A stretch of DNA of 34,606 nucleotides, from IMG/VR virus record IMGVR_UViG_3300030390_000844, positions 1-34,606 of that record. One strand, written 5' to 3'. The DNA comes from a virus. Every line of letters begins with the position of its first letter. The first letter of the stretch is position 1. The position numbers were made by a program, and so were the translations under genes. Shown here one piece after another: positions 1 through 7,524 of this stretch. The notes under the pieces were generated by a model. The model had not been told where the DNA came from and did no database searches. It saw nothing but the letters and a program-made list of their open reading frames with translations.

Positions 1-237
1 AGTTCTGCAGGAAGTGGTGGTAGTACATTCCTATTCCCTTCTGCTGTACCTACTCCTAACAACTATACTGCTGTTAGAAGTACTCAAGTATGGCTAATGG
101 GTGATGGAACTAATGATTCTTTTGCTAATGGTGTAAGAAGTTATATACTTCCTACAGATACTGGTAATGTTAAACTATACTTTAATAGTATGTCAGCAAA
201 TGATATTGAGAACATTTCTATATCAGGATTGAGTTAA
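1..237 (+). CDS. 3' end of a tail or adhesion protein (partial)
   Basis: Frame 1 is open from the window edge to a TAA at 235-237, giving 78 C-terminal residues; the start lies outside the window. The sequence is rich in Ser, Gly, Thr and Asn with alternating hydrophobic residues, as expected for a beta-structured fibre or receptor-binding domain. It is followed directly by a hairpin terminator and then by the adhesion genes, which places it in the tail-fibre module. No named domain is recognised. That it is coding is quite sure; the role comes from context only. Confidence 0.7.
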   Translation, partial: SSAGSGGSTFLFPSAVPTPNNYTAVRSTQVWLMGDGTNDSFANGVRSYILPTDTGNVKLYFNSMSANDIENISISGLS

Positions 238-246
238 TAACAAACA

Positions 247-277
247 GGGGGGAGCCAATCGGTTCCCCTCTTTATTT
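247..277 (+). terminator. Rho-independent terminator
   Basis: A ten-pair stem (247-256 with 261-270, including two G-U pairs) closes a 4-base AATC loop and is followed by TTTATTT. It ends the unit of the partial upstream gene, just before the promoter of the next one. Confidence 0.85.
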
Positions 278-293
278 ACAAATAATTAATACG

Positions 294-301
294 TATCTTT
301 G
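294..301 (+). promoter_or_regulatory. Bacteroidota-type promoter, -7 box TATCTTTG
   Basis: TATCTTTG followed by CAAC matches the Bacteroidota -7 consensus TAnnTTTG. The ATG of the next gene starts only 5 bases downstream, so the transcript would begin at or within a base or two of the start codon. No clear -33 TTG is seen; T-rich sequence lies about 20 bases upstream. Confidence 0.75.
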
Positions 302-305
302 CAAC

Positions 306-677
306 ATGGCATTAAAAGCAAACTTAGACATAGCACAGAGATTAGACATTACTTGTCGTAAAGGCGATACGTTTGAATTGGTATTCACGATAAAGGACGC
401 TCTTGGAGTGTTGCTTGACATGAGTGCTTATAACGACTTCGAGATGGACGTAAGATGTAGTGATGATGACGAAGGTGCGCCGATATTGACCTTCCTAAAC
501 GCTAACTTCACTGGTACAGCTGCAGGCACACTAACAGCCGTACAAAGTTACGCAACCATGAGCTCAGTAGAGTCAGGGACTTTTGTTTATGATCTTCAGG
601 TCACAGACGATAACAACGTTCGCACAACGTGGTTCTATGGTTTATTCACAATAATTGATGACGTAACACTTTCATAG
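306..677 (+). CDS. Small beta-rich tail/adhesion accessory protein
   Basis: A 123-residue protein starting 5 bases after a promoter box. The N-terminal half contains RKGDTFELVFTIKD followed by a segment ending in MDVRC. This is the pattern (GDTF, alternating strand, then a V-R strand) of the small beta-sandwich found at the N terminus of baseplate/tail adaptor proteins such as BppU. The similarity is pattern-level only. It lies 4 bases ahead of the next small gene and among fibre genes, so a role as connector or adaptor for fibres is likely. No membrane segment or signal peptide is present. Confidence 0.75.
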   Translation: MALKANLDIAQRLDITCRKGDTFELVFTIKDALGVLLDMSAYNDFEMDVRCSDDDEGAPILTFLNANFTGTAAGTLTAVQSYATMSSVESGTFVYDLQVTDDNNVRTTWFYGLFTIIDDVTLS

Positions 678-681
678 AAAG

Positions 682-1014
682 ATGGCACAAGTAACAGAGG
701 TTCTTAATAATGTATTATCAGTATCAGCACAACTAAACGCTAAGAATAGCGTAACCGTGTTGGACAGACAGTCTATCGTAGGTATAGCTGCTGCTTCAGA
801 TGCCCACAAGACCCTATCAATAAATGTAAACAGCTGGACTGCTGTTGGTAGTGAATTTGAGGTATCTCTTGTTCACGGGCTAGGTAAGAAAGCATCTATA
901 ACAGTCGTGGACTCTTTTAATCAAACACAGTACCCTGACGTGATATATACTGATAACAATACAGTCAAGCTGATAGTGCGTGCGCAATTCTCAGGACAAG
1001 TACACTTCAACTAA
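682..1014 (+). CDS. Small tail-associated protein sharing the fibre C-terminal module
   Basis: A 110-residue protein, 4 bases after the preceding stop and so in the same unit. Its last ~55 residues (FEVSLVHGLGKKASITVVD, then a Y-x-D-V strand and V-K-L-I-V) line up with the last ~60 residues of the long fibre that follows (TSIAVTHNLGTTDVIVQIFD, Y-A-D-V-V, V-V-T-V-D). The two therefore share a small beta-sandwich module, which suggests a common docking or trimerisation part. The N-terminal half (TEVLNNVLSVSAQLNAKN) is helical in character. Function is inferred from the neighbours. Confidence 0.72.
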   Translation: MAQVTEVLNNVLSVSAQLNAKNSVTVLDRQSIVGIAAASDAHKTLSINVNSWTAVGSEFEVSLVHGLGKKASITVVDSFNQTQYPDVIYTDNNTVKLIVRAQFSGQVHFN

Positions 1015-1021
1015 TTTTCCC

Positions 1022-1029
1022 TATCTTTG
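1022..1029 (+). promoter_or_regulatory. Promoter box TATCTTTG upstream of the long fibre gene
   Basis: TATCTTTGCAACTA begins 8 bases after the preceding stop codon and is nearly identical to the boxes at 6254 and 9224. The fibre ATG follows at 1061, leaving a leader of about 25-30 bases. No -33 TTG is visible at the usual spacing. Confidence 0.7.
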
Positions 1030-1060
1030 CAACTAGTTAACTAATAAATACTTTTTGCAA

Positions 1061-3136
1061 ATGAAATTTTTAAACAACCTTGATCTTCAAAGTAATGAGT
1101 TACAGAATGCTGTGATTCATAACTATGCGGGTAACCCTGATGCTACGCTGACGGGAACCGAGGGGCAGATTGTATACTCTACTACCGTTGATGCTATATT
1201 CATCAACACTGATGGTTCTACCGCGTGGGACAGATTAGCTACAGGCTCGAGTGCCGTTGCTACTGTTACAGCTGGTGATTCATCTATAGTAGTTGGAGGT
1301 ACATCAGCAAACCCCACAATCGCACATGCTGACACATCGAGTGTCGGTAACGTTACTGCTGCTTCACGCACTTATGTAACAGCTCTTACGTTTGACACTT
1401 ATGGTCACGTTACAGCTGTTAGCACTGCTGCCGAGACGGTAACGAATACAAACACAACTTACACAACTTCGGCTGTCGATAGTAGTAATGATGCAATTAT
1501 CCGTTTAACGGGTTCTGACTCTTCTACTGAAGATATCAAACTTGTTGCAGGCTCTAATGTTACAATCACTCCTAGTGGTGATGATATTACTATTGCTTCT
1601 GCTAACGATAATGATATTGACTACGTTAGTGGCGCTTCTTTCTCTAGTGGTACTCTTACCCTTACAGGTACAGGTAACGCAGGTGCTTCGGTATCTTTAG
1701 ATGGACGTTACTTAACTGCTGAGGCTGATGGTTTCAAAACTATAAGTGTTGCAGGTCAATCTGACGTTGTTGCTGATAGTGCTACCGATACTCTTACTTT
1801 AGTAGGTGCAGGTGGAACGACTATCTCTACAGCTGCGGGTACTGATACAATTACAATTACTTCTGCTAACACTAATGATAACGATTTCGTTACAGGTGCT
1901 GCATTCGCTTCAGGTACAGGTATTGTTACTTTAAGTGTTGCTAATCAATCTGATGTTACTGTTGACTTAGATGGACGTTACTTAACTTCTTTCACTGAGG
2001 CAGATACACTAGACACAGTTACAGGACGTGGTGCTACTACTTCAAATGATGTTACTGTAGGTTCTCTTATTGTAAACGGAGACTTAACTGTTTCAGGTGC
2101 TCACACTGTTACTCTTGCCGAAGAGGTAAAGGTAGAAGACAGCATATTTGTTCTTAACTCTAACGAGACAGGTACTCCTTCTGAGGATGCAGGTTTAGTT
2201 ATCGAGCGTGGTACTGAAACAAACGTAGCGATGCTATGGGACGAGAGTGCTGATCAGTTTGCTTTTGTAGAATCAACCGAAACAGGTACTACTGCTGGTA
2301 ACGTAACTATAGCTGATTACGCTAGCTTACGTGCAGGTGCTATCAAGGCTGACGATACTCTTAACTTAGGTTCTGTTGTTAATGCAGGTGCTGACGTTGA
2401 TAAGTTCTTAGTTCTTGATGCTTCAGGAAACGTTGATTTCCGTACAGGTGCAGAGGTTATGTCTGACATCGGTGCAACTTCAGCTACAGGTACAATGGAT
2501 GACTTTACTATCTCTGATGGTTCTAACTCATCTGTTATTGGTGATGGAAACACTCTTACTATTTCAGGTACAGGTTTAATCACCGCTACTGAAAGTGCAG
2601 GGACTGTAACTATCTCTACTACTGCTAACAACTTTGTACACCCTACTCAGACTGCTATTGCGGTTACAGGTACAGGTGCATCGGTTGTAGATAGCGTTAC
2701 TGTTAACACATTGGGTCACACTACTGCTGTTACTAAGCGTACACTTACTCTAGCTAACTTAGGCTACACAGGTGCTACAGATGCAAACAATTATGTACTT
2801 CCTACTTCTTCTGTTACCGTTACAGGTGGTGTTGAATTAGCCACTACTACAGAGGCTTCCGCAGGAACAGACACAGGTCGCGCAGTTACTCCTGCAGGTG
2901 TTGAGGCACACAGAGCTGATAGAAGATTCAAAGCTACTATAGGTGATGGTTCTGCTACTTCAATTGCTGTAACTCACAACTTGGGTACTACTGATGTTAT
3001 TGTTCAGATATTCGACATCTCTACAGGAGATACAGTTTATGCTGACGTTGTAAGAACTAGTGTTAACGTTGTCACAGTTGACTTCGGTGCTGCTCCTGCA
3101 AATAACGATATCAGAATATTGATCCAAGAACTCTAG
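1061..3136 (+). CDS. Long repeat-containing tail fibre
   Basis: A 691-residue fibre. ATG 1061 is preferred over the in-frame TTG at 1055 because the N terminus MKFLNNLDLQ then matches MRFLNNIEIG of the next fibre. The body is Thr/Ser/Gly/Asp-rich beta structure. Two degenerate repeats follow the pattern N-D-x-x-[VD]-x-G-A-[SA]-F ... D-G-R-Y-L-T, at roughly residues 187-221 and 274-311; the same unit recurs in the next fibre. The C-terminal ~60 residues form the module also seen in the preceding 110-residue protein. No catalytic domain or chaperone is seen. Thr-Gly and Ser-Gly are mostly written ACAGGT and TCAGGT. Confidence 0.85.
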   Translation: MKFLNNLDLQSNELQNAVIHNYAGNPDATLTGTEGQIVYSTTVDAIFINTDGSTAWDRLATGSSAVATVTAGDSSIVVGGTSANPTIAHADTSSVGNVTAASRTYVTALTFDTYGHVTAVSTAAETVTNTNTTYTTSAVDSSNDAIIRLTGSDSSTEDIKLVAGSNVTITPSGDDITIASANDNDIDYVSGASFSSGTLTLTGTGNAGASVSLDGRYLTAEADGFKTISVAGQSDVVADSATDTLTLVGAGGTTISTAAGTDTITITSANTNDNDFVTGAAFASGTGIVTLSVANQSDVTVDLDGRYLTSFTEADTLDTVTGRGATTSNDVTVGSLIVNGDLTVSGAHTVTLAEEVKVEDSIFVLNSNETGTPSEDAGLVIERGTETNVAMLWDESADQFAFVESTETGTTAGNVTIADYASLRAGAIKADDTLNLGSVVNAGADVDKFLVLDASGNVDFRTGAEVMSDIGATSATGTMDDFTISDGSNSSVIGDGNTLTISGTGLITATESAGTVTISTTANNFVHPTQTAIAVTGTGASVVDSVTVNTLGHTTAVTKRTLTLANLGYTGATDANNYVLPTSSVTVTGGVELATTTEASAGTDTGRAVTPAGVEAHRADRRFKATIGDGSATSIAVTHNLGTTDVIVQIFDISTGDTVYADVVRTSVNVVTVDFGAAPANNDIRILIQEL

Positions 3137-3164
3137 GAGTCTGATACATATTCATAATACGAAA

Positions 3165-3195
3165 GGGGGGTGCTTGTGCATCCCTCTTTTTTTTT
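3165..3195 (+). terminator. Terminator of the long fibre unit
   Basis: A nine-pair stem (3165-3173 with 3178-3186, two G-U pairs) closes a TTGT loop and is followed by nine T residues that run straight into the next promoter. Confidence 0.88.
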
Positions 3196-3204
3196 GTATA
3201 TTTG
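3174..3204 (+). promoter_or_regulatory. Promoter TTG-N20-TATATTTG overlapping a terminator
   Basis: The -7 box TATATTTG is at 3197-3204 and is followed by CA. A TTG exactly 20 bases upstream (3174-3176) fits the Bacteroidota -33 element and lies in the loop of the terminator hairpin. The fibre gene starts at 3226. Confidence 0.78.
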
Positions 3205-3225
3205 CATCATATACAACACCCCGAT

Positions 3226-4860
3226 ATGAGATTCTTAAACAACATAGAAATAGGAGCTACTCCTGCCTTCACCCTACCGTTAGTCGATGGTAGCGCTAAT
3301 CAAGTACTGAAGACAAATGGTTCGGGAACTCTATCTTGGGCTACTGTAACTTCTGGTGGCGGTGCTGATGGTAATGATTTCGTTAGCTCTGCAGCATTCA
3401 ACACTAGTACAGGTGTGATTTCTCTTACTGTAGACAATCAGACTACGGTTACAGTTGATATAGACGGAAGGTTCTTAACATCAGAAACACATACTTCACA
3501 AGGATACTTAAAAGACACAGGAGATTTCACAGAGAATGTTTTAGCTACAAGTAGTAGTGCAGATACTCTTACGTATGCTCAAGATGGTTCAGCTACTACA
3601 TCGTATAGAACAATGTCTGACGGTAACGAGCTGTCTATAGCTAATGATGTCTGGGCAGAAAGAGGAACAGCAGGTGGAACATCACCTAAGTATTTCATTC
3701 ATCTAGCTCCATTAGGAACTGCACGTTCTGCTGTATTGGCAACAGGTGCTGAGGTATTTAGTGTTAAGTCACCTAACGCTACAACATCTATAGCTCTTCG
3801 TAACGCTCACAACGTTGCTGATGATTTAATTAGCATAGACCTTAAGGGTGATCACGCTCAATCAGACATACAACTTAACGGATATAAAGGTACAAGCTCA
3901 CTCAAGACTTTCAGAATAGAGTCTGTTGCAGCTTCGACCACTACACATAGATTACAAATAACTAACTACGGTGACCAACAATTCAGGTTAGCGCAGGCAA
4001 CTACAGATCAGCCCTTCATGTTTTATTGGGGCGATCAAACTTCTTGGACAGGTGCAGGAAACCCTCATACAACATTGGGTACTCGTATGGATCCTACATC
4101 TATAGCGGTAGACGGGACTAATAATCCTTCCGTTCCTAACTTCCGTTTCTTAGACGATGGTGATACAGGTATGTACTTAGCCTCTACAGGTGTAACAGCA
4201 TTCTCTAGTGGTGGAACTCGAGTTATGGGCGTGCCTACAACTTCAGGTTCTAACGGACAGGTACTTACTACCAATGGATCAGGTACATCTACATGGACTA
4301 CGGTTTCAGGTGGTGGAACTTCATATACTGCAGGTTCGGGATTAGATTTAAACGGTACAGAGTTCTCGGTTGAGGCTGATCTACGTGATGGTATTACGCA
4401 CATTGGTTTAGATACTACAGATTACATATCTTTCACTAACAATGCACAGATTGACTTCTATGTAAACGGTGCAAACAGAGCGCGTTTAGAGGCAGATGGA
4501 GACTTTCATGCTGATGGTGATGTTATTGCTTTTTCTACTACGGTATCTGATGCAAGACTAAAGAAGGACGTAGAGACTATTCAGAGCGCTTCTAAGAAGG
4601 TTTCTCAGCTAAGAGGTGTGGAATACACTTGGAAAGCAGGAAGTCGTGAGGGAGAGCGTGAGATAGGTTTAATCGCACAAGAGGTTGAGGCAGTAGTTCC
4701 TAGCATTGTACGTGAGAAGAAATTGTCATTAGTAGACGGTGAAACTTACAAGACTGTTGACTATGAGAAACTAGTAGCTCTACTTATCGAAAGCAACAAA
4801 GAACAACAAGAGATTATCGCTCAATTAGAAGAGAGAGTGGTTAGTCTAGAAAACATATAA
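3226..4860 (+). CDS. Tail fibre with C-terminal S74 self-cleaving chaperone
   Basis: A 544-residue fibre. ATG 3226 is chosen over an in-frame ATG at 3202 because the latter lies inside the promoter box. The N terminus MRFLNNIEIG mirrors the previous fibre, and residues ~50-85 repeat its N-D-F-V ... D-G-R-F-L-T unit. From residue ~440 there is a typical intramolecular chaperone (peptidase S74) domain: SDARLKKDV with the expected catalytic Ser441 and a Lys after it, a Tyr-Thr-Trp strand, IGLIAQEVE, VDYEKLVALLIE, and a C-terminal coiled coil. In this family the domain trimerises the fibre and then cuts itself off. The mature fibre would end near residue 440. It is probably the receptor-binding fibre or a spike. 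Confidence 0.92.
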   Translation: MRFLNNIEIGATPAFTLPLVDGSANQVLKTNGSGTLSWATVTSGGGADGNDFVSSAAFNTSTGVISLTVDNQTTVTVDIDGRFLTSETHTSQGYLKDTGDFTENVLATSSSADTLTYAQDGSATTSYRTMSDGNELSIANDVWAERGTAGGTSPKYFIHLAPLGTARSAVLATGAEVFSVKSPNATTSIALRNAHNVADDLISIDLKGDHAQSDIQLNGYKGTSSLKTFRIESVAASTTTHRLQITNYGDQQFRLAQATTDQPFMFYWGDQTSWTGAGNPHTTLGTRMDPTSIAVDGTNNPSVPNFRFLDDGDTGMYLASTGVTAFSSGGTRVMGVPTTSGSNGQVLTTNGSGTSTWTTVSGGGTSYTAGSGLDLNGTEFSVEADLRDGITHIGLDTTDYISFTNNAQIDFYVNGANRARLEADGDFHADGDVIAFSTTVSDARLKKDVETIQSASKKVSQLRGVEYTWKAGSREGEREIGLIAQEVEAVVPSIVREKKLSLVDGETYKTVDYEKLVALLIESNKEQQEIIAQLEERVVSLENI

Positions 4861-4862
4861 CC

Positions 4863-5840
4863 ATGGCTGTAACAGCTTCAGGAGAAATAAAAATAAGCGA
4901 TATCCTCACTGAGGTTGGCTTATCTACAACACTGGCTAATACATCCCTAGGTAATCTAGAGGGTGGTTCTGTCTTTACAATCAATACTTCATCGGCGGCT
5001 AAGCCTAACGGGTCAACACCTAACTCATTGTCAGAGTGGTATAGCTACGAGCATGCATCAGTTACCAACGATTACTTCCAGCTTTCTGCAGGTAATGATG
5101 ACGCTAACCGAGGAGGGCCTACAGGAGGGTTCGTCTTTCCTATTAACGGAACTGTTGACATGAGTTTCTCGGGTTGGTGGAAATTTGACGGAACGCACAC
5201 AGGTACTACTACTGCAAAGCAACTTATGGGCATAGGTGTTGATGGGTCTAATCAAATATTCTTCCAGAACAGAGGAGCTGAAATAAGATTCAGACTTCGC
5301 TGGCTTGGTAGTTTCCATCAGGCTTTCTATGAATTAAAAAACAACAGTGCTAATAACACTATAGTAGGACTAGGAACAAACGGTGCTATTAACGCTAGCA
5401 ATAGAGGTAATGTTAACGCAGCGGGTTATGTTCATCTAGCATTTACATACGATGCCTCTCAGGCAAGTGTAGTCAATGGACTTAAGGTTTACTGGAACGG
5501 ATCGGAGTTAACTCAAACGTCAAACCAAACATCTCAGACTGTAGCTACAAGGAATAGCCGTGGGTACAATGCAGCTACAATAACACTAGGTGGTATCACA
5601 TCTAACTCAACCGCAACCAACGCTCATAAAGGAGGTATAGACAACGTTGCTGTTTATAATAGTCTGTTAAGCTCTGGTAACGTTTCAACACTTTACAACA
5701 GTGGTACAAGCATTAGCGCTCCAGACGCAGGAGTAACAAGCGGCTTAGTGGGTAACTGGGATAACGAAACAGATGCCCTAGATACCCTAGGTAATTGGGA
5801 TACATCATACGATAACGGAGCGGTAAGATCAGCATACTAA
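4863..5840 (+). CDS. LamG/concanavalin-like tail adhesin
   Basis: A 325-residue protein whose ATG follows the S74 fibre stop after 2 bases, so it is probably co-transcribed. Residues 1-65 (ASGEIKISDILTEVG, then FTINTSS, SLSEWYSYEH) form an N-terminal module common in tail proteins of marine phages, probably for attachment. Residues ~75-275 look like a laminin-G-type jelly roll: DMSFSGWWKFDG, a central IRFRLRWLG strand, YVHLAFTYDAS, LKVYWNG, and GGIDNVAVYNSLLS near the end, the classic LamG closing motif. This fold usually binds glycans, so a role in host-surface recognition is inferred. Confidence 0.85.
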   Translation: MAVTASGEIKISDILTEVGLSTTLANTSLGNLEGGSVFTINTSSAAKPNGSTPNSLSEWYSYEHASVTNDYFQLSAGNDDANRGGPTGGFVFPINGTVDMSFSGWWKFDGTHTGTTTAKQLMGIGVDGSNQIFFQNRGAEIRFRLRWLGSFHQAFYELKNNSANNTIVGLGTNGAINASNRGNVNAAGYVHLAFTYDASQASVVNGLKVYWNGSELTQTSNQTSQTVATRNSRGYNAATITLGGITSNSTATNAHKGGIDNVAVYNSLLSSGNVSTLYNSGTSISAPDAGVTSGLVGNWDNETDALDTLGNWDTSYDNGAVRSAY

Positions 5841-5898
5841 CTTGCTTTTAGTACCTTAACTTGGTATATTAGACTTATAATAATTTATTTCAATTCAG

Positions 5899-6165
5899 AT
5901 GTCAAAGAAACTTACAAAGAAAGAATTAACCCTACTTACAGACTGCCTAGCATCTATGCGTGCTGCAGATCAAGACTTCGTTGGATCAGCAAAGGATCTA
6001 GCATCAGCTAGTGCTGCGAACAGGTTGGCTTGGGATTCACTACAAGCAATCGAAGGAGAGCTTAATGGTCTTCAAGCGTCAATGATGGAGAAGTACGGTA
6101 ACGTAAATATAAATGTACAAACAGGTGAGTTCGTTGAACCATCAGAAGATAGCACAGATTCGTAG
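5899..6165 (+). CDS. Small helical protein after the adhesin genes
   Basis: An 88-residue protein predicted to be mostly helical (KKLTKKELTLLTDCLASMRA, then a Leu/Ala-rich helix) with an acidic tail (EPSEDSTDS). Similar small helical proteins follow fibre genes in other phages of Bacteroidota, but no function is recognised. The 58-base gap upstream holds an imperfect -7 box, TATATTAG at 5865-5872 preceded by TTGG, so the gene may have a weak promoter or be read through from the adhesin. A strong terminator follows. Confidence 0.72.
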   Translation: MSKKLTKKELTLLTDCLASMRAADQDFVGSAKDLASASAANRLAWDSLQAIEGELNGLQASMMEKYGNVNINVQTGEFVEPSEDSTDS

Positions 6166-6210
6166 AATATTGGATGTTGTTTAGTTAGTGGTATTCCACA
6201 CGAATTTAAG

Positions 6211-6236
6211 AGAGGGGCATTTTGCTCCTCTTTTTT
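6211..6236 (+). terminator. Rho-independent terminator
   Basis: A nine-pair stem, AGAGGGGCA with TGCTCCTCT (one G-U pair), closes a 3-base TTT loop and runs into a T tract at 6231-6236. It ends the adhesion module. Confidence 0.9.
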
Positions 6237-6253
6237 GTTTCCAATATATTCCC

Positions 6254-6261
6254 TATCTTTG
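6254..6261 (+). promoter_or_regulatory. Promoter box TATCTTTG of the basic-protein operon
   Basis: TATCTTTGCAACT is identical to the core of the boxes at 1022 and 9224. The ATG at 6267 follows after 5 bases, so the mRNA should be leaderless or nearly so. Confidence 0.78.
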
Positions 6262-6266
6262 CAACT

Positions 6267-6557
6267 ATGGATAACCGCATAAAGAACCTACTTAAGAAAC
6301 ATGGCCTGAAGGGCGTTAATAAGCCTAAAGGAACACCATCCCATCCGAAAAAGTCTCACGTAGTGTTGGCTAAAGAAGGTAACGTGGTGAAGCTCATACG
6401 TTTCGGAGAGCAAGGAGCAAGTACGGCAGGTAAGCCGAAGGCAGGTGAGTCAGATAAGATGAAGAAGAAACGCGCTTCATTTAAGGCACGCCACGCTAAG
6501 AATATAAAGAGAGGCAAAACGTCCGCTGCGTACTGGGCTAATAAAGTAAAATGGTAA
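6267..6557 (+). CDS. Small basic protein with an ARHAKNI...AYWANKVKW C terminus
   Basis: A 96-residue, Lys/Arg-rich protein. ATG 6267 is used because the upstream in-frame start at 6222 lies inside the terminator and before the promoter. The C terminus (KKRASFKARHAKNI, then a Lys-rich link and AAYWANKVKW) is a signature I know from small proteins of many marine phages, including cyanophages. There it is annotated only as hypothetical or as a minor virion protein. Its charge suggests DNA binding. Its TAA overlaps the next ATG by one base (TAATG), so the two genes are translationally coupled. Confidence 0.88.
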   Translation: MDNRIKNLLKKHGLKGVNKPKGTPSHPKKSHVVLAKEGNVVKLIRFGEQGASTAGKPKAGESDKMKKKRASFKARHAKNIKRGKTSAAYWANKVKW

Positions 6558-6886
6558 TGGACAATATATTTTCAGCTATAACGGCTCTTGTCGTAGGTGT
6601 CACGTCTACAAAGGCGTTTGACTACTACTGGAGGGTTTATAAATCAAAGTCAGAAACAGGTGCTAACGGAGCTCTGATCGCTAAAGATCAAACCATAGCT
6701 CTATTACAAAGACAGCAAGTTGACTTGTTATCCGATTTAGATGAGTTAAGAGAAGTATTCATTGAGTTAAAGATGGAAGTTGCTACATTGCGCGCAGAAA
6801 ACAAATCCATGGCAGAGAAGCTGTTATCCCTAGAAAGGACTAACTTCGAACTCAAGACCATGAACGAAATACTAAAAAGAAAGTAA
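6557..6886 (+). CDS. Membrane-anchored coiled-coil protein (spanin-like architecture)
   Basis: A 109-residue protein started at ATG 6557 in the TAATG overlap; ATG 6551 would add two residues. Residues ~4-22 (IFSAITALVVGVTSTKAF) form one likely membrane helix. From ~45 to the end there is a long heptad-like coiled coil (LLQRQQVDLLSDLDELREV onward, ending EILKRK). One N-terminal membrane helix plus a periplasmic-length coiled coil is how inner-membrane spanins are built, and similar TM-plus-coil proteins are common in Bacteroidota phages. No partner o-spanin is adjacent; the lipoprotein at 30588-30827 is a distant candidate. The spanin role is an inference. Confidence 0.78.
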   Translation: MDNIFSAITALVVGVTSTKAFDYYWRVYKSKSETGANGALIAKDQTIALLQRQQVDLLSDLDELREVFIELKMEVATLRAENKSMAEKLLSLERTNFELKTMNEILKRK

Positions 6887-6887
6887 C

Positions 6888-7268
6888 ATGAAGCTAAAGA
6901 AAAAAACACTCGCTTATAAAGAGGGTGGTAAGTTGAAGAAGAAACCAAAGGTTAAAGTAACTCAGAAGGCAGGTGTAACTGCAGAAGGAGAAACTATGCC
7001 TAAGCTAACTAGAGATCCACAAACTAGCAGTTTCGTTGGTAACGCTAAAGTAGAAGCTGAAGAAAGAACAGCAGGGACTAAATCAGCTAACGTAAAGATA
7101 GCAGCAGTAACGACTCAGTTAAGAGCATTATCTACTGAAGATCGCCAAGGTGCAAAAGGTAAAGCGCTTAAGAATCAACTACGTATCCTTAGAGATAGCA
7201 AACGTGGTAGAGCTGCAGCAGTACCTAATACAGGAATGAACGCAAAAGGACAGGTTTACAATAGCTAG
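6888..7268 (+). CDS. Small basic protein with a KEGGK motif
   Basis: A 126-residue basic protein, one base after the preceding stop (TAACATG). The N terminus (MKLKKKTLAYKEGGKLKKKPKVKV) is extremely Lys-rich around an x-GG-K motif that recurs in the neighbours. The C-terminal half (ALKNQLRILRDSKRGRAA) is a basic amphipathic helix. No named family is recognised. Its place in a coupled set of basic proteins upstream of the capsid genes suggests a DNA-binding or minor virion protein. Confidence 0.75.
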   Translation: MKLKKKTLAYKEGGKLKKKPKVKVTQKAGVTAEGETMPKLTRDPQTSSFVGNAKVEAEERTAGTKSANVKIAAVTTQLRALSTEDRQGAKGKALKNQLRILRDSKRGRAAAVPNTGMNAKGQVYNS

Positions 7269-7269
7269 T

Positions 7270-7524
7270 ATGGGACGTTCTACTGCATTTTATAGAGCTA
7301 ACGCAAAAGCTAGAGCAAAGAAGAAGGCGTACGACACAAGGTACAACGGACTAAATCTTGCTAAGATAGCTAGTCGCATGCGTGCACGCCGTAAGCTCCA
7401 GAAGGGTGGTAGGGTGTCACCTAACGATGGAATGGACGTAGATCACATTGATGGTAACCCGATGAATAATAGTGGCTCTAACTTACGCGTAGTAACTAAG
7501 GCCGTTAATAGAGCTAAGAAATAA
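7270..7524 (+). CDS. Small HNH-motif protein
   Basis: An 84-residue protein. Residues 56-80 (DVDHIDGNPMNNSGSNLRVV and following) carry a compact HNH signature: D58-H59, N66/N67 and N71-L72-R73, as in HNH nucleases of phages. The N-terminal 50 residues are very basic (RANAKARAKKKAYDTRYN) and include the K-GG-R motif. It is much shorter than typical homing or packaging HNH enzymes, so it may be a minimal nickase or an inactive DNA-binding relative. HNH proteins often assist terminase cleavage, but terminase is not in the window. Its stop overlaps the next start as TAATG. Confidence 0.8.
   Translation: MGRSTAFYRANAKARAKKKAYDTRYNGLNLAKIASRMRARRKLQKGGRVSPNDGMDVDHIDGNPMNNSGSNLRVVTKAVNRAKK

Noticed and set aside
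1621-2000. Repeated ACAGGT-type sequence considered as a CRISPR-like or DNA-level repeat
   Set aside because: The repeats are short, in frame, irregularly spaced and explained by Thr-Gly/Ser-Gly pairs and degenerate fibre repeats; no repeat-spacer pattern is present.
2317-2631. A 104-codon minus-strand open frame inside the fibre gene
   Set aside because: It is a shadow of a Thr/Gly-rich coding region with no start signal; the plus-strand fibre is continuous.
5865-5872. TATATTAG as a promoter for the 88-residue gene
   Set aside because: It breaks the TTTG core of the -7 consensus, so it is mentioned with the gene but not listed as a promoter.
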